Assembly: GCA_003024785.1 (NCBI GenBank)
Contig: PUQB01000017.1
Location: 62,001-126,000, forward strand
Reading direction: 5' to 3'
From: Selaginella tamariscina
Taxonomy: Eukaryota > Streptophyta > Lycopodiopsida > Selaginellales > Selaginellaceae
DNA: 64,000 bases
Position numbers and translations under genes: made by a program. A model generated the notes under the pieces. It saw only the letters and a program-made list of their open reading frames with translations. It was not told the origin of the DNA and searched no databases. Shown one piece after another: positions 23,690-39,048 of the stretch. Numbering within the stretch: the first letter of the stretch is position 1; each line of letters begins with the position of its first letter.

Positions 23690-26655
23690 ATATGTATAAT
23701 ATTGGAATAAAGTATGTCTTCTTCGGAACAACGAGATAGTTGGCACTGAAACTGTGGAAGTTCGAGATGATAATGCATCATGTCACAATATTGCCCAAGG
23801 ATCTTGTGTGTACGTATGGGTGAACACCATTTTCAAGCATGTTGAGGTTCCTGGAATGGAATTTGAGGAGGGTTCTCCTGTATTGTGGAATTTGGATGAA
23901 GTCAAGCTGACACAGAATATACAGAGTCACAAAACAAACAGTAGCACGAGTTTTCCAGATGATGCTTGCCTGCTGTGATGGATAAGGTGATTCTCTTTCT
24001 TCATGAGATTGAGGTTGGGAGAGGCATCATCACAGCTATAAATCAATGGAAGCAGTGTCAGAAGAGAAACTAGGGTCCGACTTCGTGGGTGTAGTTGTGA
24101 CAGAGGTTTCACCTAATGGCACTTTGCATCCTGGATCCCTCGTGAGGTGGCGAACATCTGAATTAAGACGGCAAGATGGTTCAACATATTCTGGGTTGGA
24201 TTTCAATAATAACAACCCGAAAACAACTCATATTTGAAGAGGTTCTTGCATTGGTCTATTAAAAGAAAAAAGGCGATTCATGGGTTGCAGATCTTCCCCT
24301 GCATGTTTCAGCAAGAGGGAAGATGGATCCTACATCTTCCGAAAGTGTTACGAGCATTTCCACGATTGACTGCTGCAAGAAGAAGTGTTGTCAGATGGCA
24401 AACCGGAATGAAATTACCCAATGTAGACATGTCTTTCGTACGCTCACCCAAAAGCAAAGGCATGAGTTTGTATATGCTGCACTAACTAGGTGTATTGATG
24501 GAATGGCTTCGGACACAGGTTATCAGAGTACCTCCATGGTATTTAATAAGGTGGCCATCTGCTTCAAAGCTTGGTACAGTATATATGGGATCCCAAAGAC
24601 CACGTTCTACCGTCGGAGGGATGAGTGGTTAGATGGAGCGCGAACCTCAGTACATGGGAACACTGGCTTGGTCAAAACCCGCTCTCACATTATGGCAGCC
24701 ATAGAGATACTCAAGGCTTTTGTGGAAGCAAATGCAGACAGGATGCCTCACAAATGCCGAACCACAAATGCAGGGTCAGGGAAAATCTCAAGGTTTTGCC
24801 TTCGATCTACACTCAATTGAAGCTGTGTGAACATGTGAACAAGTGCCTCAGCTTGATGGGGCTGCAAGCAATCTACTGGTACCTTCAACAACATATGGAA
24901 TACTCATTTTAAGGATGTGGAGATTGCAAAACACTCTAGCTTTTCCAAGTGTGACACTTGTACATCATTGAAGGCTGCAGAGGCTTGTGCAAAAACCTTG
25001 GTGGAGATCACTGCCATTCAAAAGAAGATGGAGGCCCACATGATTGCACAACAAACTTGCCGGTCTCAGTACTATGCACACCGCATGCTTTCTGTGTCAC
25101 GCCCATCAGAGTACCTGTGCTTGATCCATGACAAGATGGATCATTCAAAGACCAGCATTCCAAAGCTCGTTGCAACACCAAAGTGCCTTGGAAATGTCAT
25201 GAAACTTCCGATTTCATTGACATGTGCTAACACATGGACACGGTTGTGAGTCATATGGACACTTTTCACTTCCACATTGGTCTAGCGACTCCAATTTCAC
25301 TATTGGGTCGTTGGCCATGTGTTTCAGAAACCTTGAAGCCCACTCACAGACAAGTCCTATCAGTGATCTCAAAGTGAAGAAAACAAACACCTTCAACCTT
25401 TACATAATGCTCTCATGAACACGTCTGCACTTGAGGCTACTTGGAATATGAGAGGCATTGTCAGCAACCTGCACAAAAAACAGATGGCCCTGTTGAGAGT
25501 TCAGGTTCAGTGGAGGGATCTAGCTCAAATAGTGTACATGTGTCCTCAACATCAAATAAGCTTCCTCGTCATTTGCTTTTACAGATGGATAATTGTGCAG
25601 GCGAGAACAAAAATAGGTAAATCATTTTACTTAAGGGTTTCTCAAGCTCATACTTACTTTTATTTTCTAGATATGTGCTAGCATACTTGTCAATGCTTGT
25701 TGCCAAAGGTGTGTTTGAAACAATCACGCTCAGTTTTCTTATGGTTGGTCACACTCATGAAGATATTGATGCGTTCTTCAGCAAGGTCTCCAACTCTACA
25801 AAAAGGACAAGTGCACTTACCTTACCGCATATGATGAATCTTTTTGAAAATTGCATCTCCAAAAAAAGTTGTGCTTTGCTTGTGACTGAGGTGCCAGACT
25901 TCAAAAAATTTCTCAAGGAGTATATAAAAGAGGGAGTGATTCTTTAGTTGGTCACCTTGTGCCGCTACAATTCTTTTTCTCCATACGAGATGGTATACCT
26001 ATTATGCAGTACAAGTTACGGCCATCAGAGCAGGAGTGGTTACCGAAAGAGGGTTAATGCTCTTCAAAAGTGGAGAGATGGAAAGCCACTTCTCCCAGAA
26101 GGACAACCAGACCCTATTCCATTGAGTGCCCAGCTCAAGGAACAAGAGGTTATTATTGATGGCATCAAAAAATATGTGGCATGGGTTCAAAAATCGATGC
26201 CAAAGAATTCTGATAAGGCAACTGGTTACTCAGAACTATATAAGCATGTGGTCACTATTGGGAGACTGTTGTTCGAGAGTTGGAAGGGCCTACTGTCACA
26301 AGTACAGAATTGCAACACCCTTTTTGGCCTAAAACAAGGTGGCGAGAGGAGATTGAAATGACATCACTGAGCACAGACGACATAGAAGCCAGTAGTGATG
26401 TGGAAGTGCAAACCCCACACTTTGTTGGACAAAGGAACCAAAAACCTAAAGCATACTTTGATTGCTGCAGGATCTTCAAAAACTAATGATGGTTCTCATT
26501 ACTCCAGATGCGTCATATAATCAGCCTATTTGGATGGGTCAAATTATCGACACACCTGAAGTAATCACAAAAAAAGTATTGTTAAGGTTGCATGGTTCAA
26601 ACCACAAAAAAGGCGACACGAGAAGGAGAGCGAAAGATATAATGGATGCCTAGAG
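23690..26655 (+). pseudogene. DUF7869-type gene with HTHEDID motif, frameshifted
   Basis: Recognisable blocks occur in order on the plus strand. A Cys-rich N-terminal block (IDCCKKKCC, CRHVFRTLTQKQRHEFVYA) is at 24323-24820. SSFSKCDTCTSLK and a Tyr/His helical block are at 24917-25210. MLTHGHGCESYGHF and NFTIGSLA are at about 25220-25340. QMDNCAGENKNR continues across a 54-bp intron (25617-25670, GTAAAT to TTTCTAG) into YVLAYLSMLV, and VGHTHEDIDAFFS is at about 25745-25785. C-terminal blocks run to about 26655. Upstream blocks at 23754-24237 may be N-terminal. Frame breaks occur near 24790, 25240 and 26340, and TAG codons at 25945-25947 and 26651-26653. Such proteins are multicopy in some algae and animals; an RNase-H-like transposase fold is my inference. 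Confidence 0.65.
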
Positions 26656-26659
26656 AAAA

Positions 26660-27299
26660 CATGGTCTCCCAATCAAAAAGACCCAGCATGTTTTATAAAT
26701 GTTAAATCCATTCGATATGGGTGGATGTCAAGAAGCGTTGATAAAGTCACGATTAACAAAACTGCAAGGGAATGTATGTTTTCTGAAGCTTAAAGCAATT
26801 ACAAAATTATAAAATATCATATATTTAATATTCATAATTATTATAAACTCTTTAATAATAGTACCAAATTGTTACTTAACTATATAAATTTAAAAAATGA
26901 TATGGAAGATTGACTATATTATTATAGGATTTTATATATATATTATTACTACTACAAATTTTAATTAATAATGTTATATTTAAATATTAATATTTTAATA
27001 ACAACATCAATATTTATATAATGTACCTCTTATGCTCTTCCTTAATTGTTATATTAGGCAATATATTATATAATTTAATACCTTCTACTTTTATAATGTT
27101 ATTAATTTTTGTTCAATGAATGCTATAATTTATTAAAGGGTAGAATACAAAATAGAATATTCTAAAGAATATTCTCTTTTCAAACATATATTCTAAAGAA
27201 TATTCCTTTAATATTAAAAATATTAATTAAATAGCTAAAATTACTAATTATTAGGAAATAGGACTATAGCCATGCCCATTTTAATTACAACATGCATCA
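26660..27299. other. AT-rich spacer
   Basis: Very AT-rich, with three AGAATATTC-type motifs near 27158-27204. No gene or RNA seen. Confidence 0.6.
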
Positions 27300-27575
27300 C
27301 TCGAGAATATAACCCCAGGGTAACTTGATCTACAACCCATTAGGGTTACCCTCTGGGGCTATGTATAGGGATTAGGCTAAGATTAATCCTAGGGGTCCTT
27401 AAGGTTGTCCTAAGAGACTTGTTCACACATGGAAATGATGTTAAATGGCTAAGATTAATCCTAGGGGTCCTTAAGGTTGTCCTAAGAGACTTGTTCACAC
27501 ATGGAAATGATGTTAAATGGCCACGTAGTAACTATGTGTCGCCACATGTTGACCCTTTAAATCAAAACCCTAACA
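27300..27575 (+). repeat. LTR fragment of the 4.5-12.3 kb gypsy family with a 72-bp tandem duplication
   Basis: It ends in the family's LTR terminus (GACCCTTTAAATCAAAACCC then TAACA) and matches the last 250-300 bp of the LTRs. A 72-bp unit beginning GGCTAAGATTAATCCTAGGG is present twice, at 27375-27446 and 27447-27518. No internal element sequence follows, so it is a solo-LTR remnant. Confidence 0.7.
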
Positions 27576-30534
27576 CCAAACCTAATGGGCCTTGCATATT
27601 ACTGACTTCTTAATGATGTGATCATTAAGGATGTTTATTCACTTCGATTTGTTAAATCATTAGGTCATAATTGATGGTTTATCAAGTTAGATTTAGCCTT
27701 TAAGTATTAACATGTTTTAATAATTGATAAAAATAGTTTAAGAACTCTTTTTATACACGTTTTAATCTTTATAATTTTGTAATCACGTCATTTGAGTTGA
27801 TTTTAACTCTCAACATATATGAACTATCTTCTTATATATATCCAAGATATTACTGTCGATTTTATTGACAATGTTAAATCATCTCTTTAATGTACAATGA
27901 GTTTTAAATTAGTTTTAAAAAGTCAATTATGATTAAAAAATAAAAAGTATATATTTCATTTAATAAACCACTACTTATTTAAGATATCACATTTATCGTT
28001 AAAGGTTTACATATAGATTCAGTAAAGTTATGTATAATTTAAGAATTTACTTGTTTTTGTATAATTTAGAAAGTTTGAACATGATTCATTAATCTTATTG
28101 TATCGAAATGCTCGCTCATCTTTGAGAATTAGGTTGTCCACACTTCAAATGTATCTTTTAGTGAATACATAAGTGTAGGTGAAAAATTAATTAATTAAAA
28201 AAAATTATTAACAATTCCATTTGTACTTTAATATTTAAATTTCACTCAAAATGCATCAAATATCAAACTCAAAATGTACGGATGCACTTAAATAAAATTG
28301 GTTCTTCAAATTGACATTAGAGAATTTATCTTAGTCCAACACTTGAATTAATTAAATTAAACTAATTGACTATTTAATGAAAATACATTATTCTTGTTTA
28401 ACATTTTAAATGTTTTCATGCTTATATTCGTACGAATGAGACATTATTAAAGTGTAATCATGATGCATTAATTTCTTTATTAAAATATAAAAATTTGATT
28501 AATCATTCAGCACCTTTAGGTTTATAACAATGTAATGCATTGATTAAATAAATTAAAGAATGCCCTTTTATGAGCACCTATTGTGAATTCTACATTACCT
28601 TATATACTTGTACTGAATTTTTTAGTTTAATGCAAAATATTCAATACCAACTTAAGTGTTAAGAGCTGTACAAGAAAGTGAATCATGCACAAAACACTTT
28701 TAGATTTTTAACATGCATTGTTTTTAATCATTTAATAAAAAATAGGTAAATTAACAAGGTTAATCGTTTAAATAAATTAGAAAAAATCATGTTTATTAAA
28801 CGACTTTAGATATATTAAGCTTGTAATAATCGATATTAGATTATAATGATGAACAAATGATTATAGTGTTATAGTCAGTCTAATAATAATAATATGACAT
28901 GTATACACTTCTTGTATATACAAATATTGTCGTACTGAAGTATTGAGTAATTAATACCATAAATTATAATGAAGTCTGTCTTAGGAGTCAAATTTAGAAA
29001 CACTAAATATTATATTAATATATATTATTTACAGTAATATTTTATGTTTTCGTTTATATCATTAATTACTACTTTCAATTTAAAACTTAATTTAGTATTA
29101 TCTAATTTACATAATATATTAATAATCTTATATCAATATTATTTATAATGTTAAACTGGACTACAATGTACTCCGCTCCATGTTTTAGGCTATTAAATTG
29201 GCGTTTTATATATTTTTATTTAAACTTGGTTTGTTAATTTGTAATTTTTATTAAAACAGATACTTAATATTATATCATAGGTTTTTCCATCTCAAATTTC
29301 AATTTTTTATATAATAAACATAATAATTATATATTTCTTAGCTCGAATTATTTAAAGTCTATTAATTATGTAAAAGATTAATTTCACTATTTAGTTTATA
29401 TAATACTGTTAATAAATGTACAGCATTAATTATTTTAATATATTATAATTTATTTTCTTAACAGAATTTTGATGTATCTACAGCTGGTTCTTTGGAAGTA
29501 TAGACAACTTCGTTTTTGGTACGTATCCAGAAAATTACAGTATATAACATTATAATATATATACTTGGCCTTATATTATTAATGTAATATGCAATTTATT
29601 TTTAATGAAATTTCTTGCATAATATACTAATTAATAAATTTAATTATTAAGATATATTTAATAATAAATAAATAATTTACATTGATGTATGTGCATCTGG
29701 TTCTTTGGAAGAAATAAACAAAGTCGTCTATGAGTAGAGTTCTTCTCCACTACCTTGTATTATATCACTATATAGTAATATAGTAATTAATATTTTATTA
29801 ATCTATGTACTATAATAATTAATCTTTTATTAAAGATTGTTTACGATGTTATACATATATATTCGCAGCTGGATGCTGGAGCAAAGTACATAAAGTGACA
29901 CTTCTCTTGTATTTTACTCAAGTACCAAATATGATATATTATATTATTATATATATTTAAATTTCTTTTTCCAAAGAATAGCTGTCATTTTATCATTTAA
30001 AATAATAATAATAATAAATTTTTTTTAATAAAATTTAATTTAGTGACTGTGAGGGGGGTGTTTTTTGGGTCCTGCATAATCAACATGAAAAATAAAGTCT
30101 TCGGTTCACCTGATTTATAGTGTTCTTCCTTATGCTTTGTGTAGCTTTTAAAGTTCTTGGATGTGAAACTAGGTGTGAAACTCGATGTGAAACTCCTCGA
30201 CTTTATTAACAATGTCCTCATTGTGGATTTAAACATTGGTATGTTGAATTTGCTATTTTCTTTCTGTAAAAACGAATGAATTTCATATATATTTATATAT
30301 ATGGTTTACCTTGGAATGATATGAAAGAGAGAGCTTGGTTTTATATTTAAACTCCTTCAAACCTATATTAAATATCAAATATTTAGAAAACTAGTGTAAT
30401 ATATATTGAATTTATTTAAACTCACCTTGATAATGTGGAAAAAGCCTTGCAAAAGATGTACACAGAAATAGATATATGAATATGAATATATATAAAGACC
30501 TTCTGTTGAGCATTTTTTTCCTGCAAAGAAGGGA
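27576..30534. other. AT-rich intergenic region
   Basis: No coding or RNA gene recognised. Three related short segments at about 29483, 29693 and 29873 share CTGGTTCTTTGGAAG or a diverged form. A GTGAAACT triplication occurs at about 30165-30195. The last 200-300 bp presumably holds the 5' UTR and promoter of the HVA22-like gene. Confidence 0.5.
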
Positions 30535-31692
30535 ATGAAGGAATGTGATCAGCAAATTATATGCAGGTATTTAAATAATATAAATTATTTAAATATTATT
30601 TAATTAATATAAATATTATTTAATTAATATAAATTATTTAAAATATTATTTAAAATTAATATAATGTTTTTACTAAGGTTGTTGAAGAAAGTTTTCAATG
30701 TGCACAGTGTTCCACACACGAGCACTACCAAAGTCCAACAGACAATGCAAGCTAACCATGTAAGCTTTTAATTTTTGTTTTTATACCATTATATATAATT
30801 TATGCGTCTTACACGTATTATGGTATACGCTCTATACACACGTTGTATGTTATTATATATAAAGTTATGGTCTTTATACAAGTGGCTACATTCTATTTAT
30901 AGTATGCAGTATAACATAACATGCACTGATATAGCCATACTGACATGTATAGGATCTATAGATACATGTGTCTCTCTCTCACACGCACACACGCGCACGC
31001 ACTATGTGTATGTGATATGTACCACAAATGTAACTGTATATACAGTCCACACACACGTATGATTTACACGGATTGTCGCCCACCAACGTGATAGCTGGTG
31101 AGAGGTCATATAAAAGGGATGATTTTAAAATATACAGGGTATATTCCTCTATCCTGTGGGGAATATACCAGCAAGATTCTTATTTCACTTTCACGTGGCA
31201 GACCAAGTTGGTTGGATGACTGCCAGTCAACGAGTAAATTTTTAATTTCCGACATTCCCTTTTATTTAACTCTTAAATTTAAATATATATATATATATAT
31301 ATAGTCACCGACTATATATCATTTTCTTGAGGTTTCACACACACGTAGATATACATACACGTACACGTTAGATTATGTACTTGACGTACAATTTAAAAAG
31401 TTGCTCATATTTTACATTATAATAAATAGGCAGAATATGCTAATCTTTGATTAGAATATACTTACATTTGAAGGTTAAGCAAGCTTGATCATGAAATGTA
31501 TGTTTGTAAATGCAAAGGTAGTCGCAAAACAATGTTCATAGTATTGATTTGGAGCTTCCTCTGGCGAATTAAATCATTATTGGGGTACATTAGTATTGAA
31601 TATAAAGTTTACTGAAAATATCAAATTAAATATCTTATTTTCATTAATAATATATATTTTATGTAGTTCATTTTCTAAATATTATAATGCTG

Positions 31693-31726
<34 letters not shown>

Positions 31727-32466
31727 TTTTGGCGATACTAATTATTAAACCATAAGTTGTTTCATTTCAGGGCACTTGTGGTGTTGGATATCCTGCGTAA
31801 GTTACATATACGTCGTGTTTATACGTGCACACACACACACACACATATATACACATTTTAAAAGTATATGTTTAAAAAAAATTAATTATTTGTTTTAATT
31901 TAGTTTAAATAATATAGATATGCATCACTTCAAGCACTTCAGAGTCCGTTTCAAGAGGATGACAATTATTGGCTAATTTATTGGGCATTATACTCTTTTA
32001 TGACACTTATGGAGTATATTCTGACTTGGTACGTGTATCGTGTGTGTGTGTGTGTGTGTGTGTAATATGCAACTTACTAAACTTACATATGTAGGTTGCC
32101 TTTGGTATCAGCTATTAAATTTGGAATATGCTGTTGGATATTACTCTTACCATCCAACGTGGCACGGACAATGTATAACGAGCATATTCGCCATCGAATA
32201 TTCCAATACGAGGAACCAGATGAGAATATTCAGAATTTTGAACAAGAAGTACTAAACATGATTAAGCCAAGTACACAAGATGCTGTAATTAAGTATATAA
32301 GAGACAACGGACAGGATGCATTCAACAAGTTAATGGAAGTGGTACGTGTATATAATATGTGTGTGTGTGTGTGTGTGTGCGTGTGTATAATATTTCCTAT
32401 TCCCAGGCTTCTAGGAATGCTTCAATCAAGACCCCAAAGTATACTACTGTAAATAAATATAATTAA
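30535..32466 (+). CDS. HVA22/DP1/TB2-family ER membrane-shaping protein, six exons
   Basis: The exon model is 30535-30566, 30678-30759, 31771-31796, 31918-32028, 32095-32341 and 32407-32466, giving 185 aa. All introns are GT-AG, all phases agree, and there is an ATG and a TAA. The TB2/DP1/HVA22 core is clear: VGYPAYASLQALQ, SPFQEDDNYWLIYWALYS, MEYILTW, then IKFGICCWILLLP and the MYNEHIRHRIFQYE region. Two hydrophobic hairpin-like segments precede an acidic, helical C-terminal half. Family members (Yop1/REEP/HVA22) insert in ER membrane and shape tubules or regulate vesicle traffic; barley HVA22 is ABA-induced. The length fits HVA22 proteins. Exon 3 is only 26 bp, and intron 2 is about 1.0 kb. 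The first exon (MKECDQQIIC) is the least certain. The gene ends 53 bp from the OTC stop on the other strand. Confidence 0.88.
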
Positions 32467-32519
32467 AAAAATGGTTTATTATAGCAAACAAACAAAAACC
32501 AATGTGAAACCCATGCAGT

Positions 32520-35626
<3,107 letters not shown>

Positions 35627-35675
35627 GAGCCCTAGAAAACAGAGATTGACCTAGCCCTAAAACAGAGCATCATCT

Positions 35676-35706
35676 CACGTGTCTGAATTTCAGGTATTTA
35701 CACGTG
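35676..35706 (-). promoter_or_regulatory. Two G-box (CACGTG) motifs upstream of OTC
   Basis: CACGTG occurs at 35676-35681 and 35701-35706, exactly 25 bp apart and 50-80 bp upstream of the OTC start codon. The second reads CACGTGGC, an ABRE-like context. G-boxes bind bZIP and bHLH factors in plants. They may be promoter or 5' UTR; the transcription start is unknown. Confidence 0.5.
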
Positions 35707-35756
35707 GCGCAACATCATGAAGTTTAAAGTTTAATAACTAAGACATATTTCACACA

Positions 35757-37534
35757 CACACACACATATATATATAATTCATTATATATAAATTCAAATA
35801 TAAACAATATATTTGAATATATATGTACAGACATATATACACAACCATCAACGTACTCACATACTTTCTTACGTACAGTACTATACATGTGTGTGTGTGT
35901 GTGTGTGAAACCTCAGTAAAATGATAATACAACATAACTTATTTATGCATGTGTATATGATAGAGGGGGAAAGAGAAAATATATATTGGTATATGCATCT
36001 TCTACAGTTTATATATTAATAAAAATGTTTAGTATTAAAATAATGCCATGATACAAATATAATAAATATATAATTTATACACATAATGTTTACATTAACA
36101 CATTTAAAGAGCATACATATGCCCGTTTATTGACTATTTACTTGTTTATATACACATGCACACACAACACACACGGCTTACTTATAATCTTTTATCAGCT
36201 AATGATTTAGATTAAAAAGGATTAAAATTGCTGCAAATATATGCAATGATTTATTAAGCATTTTATATTCTAGATAGTAATATGAATATAATTTTTTTAA
36301 TAATTTAAAATTGAAGTGGATTAATTTTCTATATAATTTAAATATATTAATATTTCACATCTCTATTAATGTCCTAAAACCTTATGCTCGGTGGTATATG
36401 TATGTCACATGTAGCTCGTGTGTGTATAACTGTAGTTCGTGTACACCCAAAGGTTTTATGTTAAACCATGAACTCATAAATTTTATATAATGTTACATAT
36501 ATATTTATATAAATGCATGTAATATATACGGAGATATATAATGTTACATATATATGATGTAATATATACGAACGCTTCATACACATATATTACCGGTAAT
36601 GTTTACCAATATAATATAAATATATGGAGTTTTTTTAGTCACACACACATATTATTAATAATTATTAAAAGTTAATTAACATGTCGATTTCGTATTACAC
36701 ATTTATGTAGTATATAATCGTTTATTGTGGAGCTCTTACAACTGTATGCAAATATTCTTTTGTCAATTATATATATATATATATATATATCAATATTGTT
36801 ATTGTGGCTTATAGTGCTAAAGGCACCTTTATCTGGAGATTGAGTTTGCTTAGTTTTAATACTAATTAATTAATTAAAATATATAAATTTGTAATTCATA
36901 ACAATCGAAGTTGGGATATTTACATTATATGTATTTTTGTTTGCAGGTATATTTCATATTAAACTTATGTATTTTGCATGTACTATATAATAATATATAA
37001 TATATCTGCATTTGAGGAATGTATATCTTTGTGTGTGTGTGTGTGTGTGTGTGCATGACAATACGTGTGAAGATCAAAATATAAGAACTAGCATCTATAA
37101 CGGCAGATATAAGAATATTTAATGAGTTTTAGTACTCATTAACATAATAATTATTAATTAATTAATTAATTAATTAAGATTTACCACTTTTTCAAGTTTC
37201 TATAATTTTGAAATAATATTCATTAATAATATTCATATCATCCATAATATTACACATATTTAGATGTTTTATATTATGTATTTATTGTATATATATTATA
37301 TAAAGTTTACATAGTGTATAATCATACATATTGTATTGACATATTTAATAAATACATAGACTGTGCATAAGTTGAATTAAAATTCCTCAAATTGATATAA
37401 TACTTTGAAGCACTATGCATCATTGATTTCCTTAAATCTGACGGTTCCAAGTGTTTATTGCTATAATTTATATATTACTGTGCTTATTATATAACTAATA
37501 CTTTGGTTCCGATTCTTGAAAAGATAAGAGTATA

Positions 37535-37568
<34 letters not shown>

Positions 37569-38067
37569 ATAAAGCTAAACCGTATTATCTTTTTAAGTTT
37601 AGATATATATGTATATATGCAGTAAGGAATGCAGTAAGGAATATTGTGGAAAGCGAAAGAATCAAACATTTTTTTTAAATAGTCAATCGTTAGTTTTTTA
37701 CCACTTTAAATATTTTAATTTTTTTATTTATTTAGTTCATTTATTAAGTATATAGTTGTTTGTGTTCTTAGTTTGATTGAAAGGATGAAAATATTAATTT
37801 TATATATGGTTATTGGATTAATATAAAAACTAATCTATATACATTATGTGAAAATCATAGTTAAGGCCGTGTAAAAGAATAATCATGCACATGTATTGTG
37901 TGTATGTGCATGTAGTTAATGACTTATTGTTATTGATGAAGACCAATTATATTAATTATTGCTGAATACAGAATACGTGTGTATGACAAACAAAAGATAT
38001 AAACTTTAATAAATTTAGATAAAATTATTCTGATAAATTTATTAGAGATAAAAATTCTAATAAATTT
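35757..38067 (+). repeat. Repeat X, copy 1 (about 2.3 kb)
   Basis: It starts about 130 bp upstream of the OTC start codon and matches 42876-45223 nearly end to end. Landmarks: GTACAGACATATATACACAA, CTCAGTAAAATGATAATACA, CCTTATGCTCGGTGGTA, GCACCTTTATCTGGAGATTG. AT-rich and non-coding. Confidence 0.9.
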
Positions 38068-39016
38068 ACATTATCTTATAATAAAAATATAAATTATATT
38101 ATTCTAATGAATTTATACTAGATATATATAAAACTTATTTAATTTATATTATTGCTTAAGAGTAAACATTAGAGGACGTTGGTATTTAATGAAAACTCTG
38201 TTTATATAAATCAAAATTAAATAAATTACATTATGATAACATTATAAATTAATTCAAACATCTTGTTTAAAAAATCGTTATGAAAGGAACATTGTGATTC
38301 AATCTTTTAAGGTTCTTAACTTATATGTTATTAATTGATTATTAATATATTTCATCCAAGTAATAATGATTATAAATATCTCTTAAAATGACATCATATA
38401 TATAGAGTATGTGTATGAGTATATGCATGACTATATTAGAGTGTATATACATATCCACACATACACACACACAACACATACAGCCAAAAGCTAATATTGA
38501 AACATACAATTCATAAATTTTGAGTTTTTAAACTTTAATAAATTTTTATTTTAATTAAAAAATGAAATAATAAAATCTAAAATATTTCAAATTGTATAAT
38601 TTATAGTATGCTTATGCAAACATAACACATATAATATGAAATGTATTTGAATTTTAAAATGTAATAAAAAATATACTTTTTTGATTTTTGAAACGCATAT
38701 GATATGTGAATCACATAATTAAAATATATTAACCAAGTTTTTGATGTTTAATCGTAGTCATTTCATTTCATTTCATTTTATTTTGTAATAACTAACAATA
38801 TATATACACAATAGTTTAGTAATGGTTATTATTTATCTTTTGTTTTAAAACATACTCACATTTACATAAACTTTAGTGGTTTTTATACATATTATAATCT
38901 AAATTATATTATTATAGTAAAAAAAAATACATATTCGAATTTTTATTTTATTGTTTAACCTTTAAATTATAGTTACGTGGTTATTAATCATTTAGATTCT
39001 TAAATATATTTCAACC

Positions 39017-39048
<32 letters not shown>

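Noticed and set aside
27385-27470. GATTAATC in the LTR remnant as a relative of the array palindrome
   Set aside because: Only eight central bases agree, the flanks (CTAAGATTAATCCTAGG) differ, and the word belongs to the LTR family.
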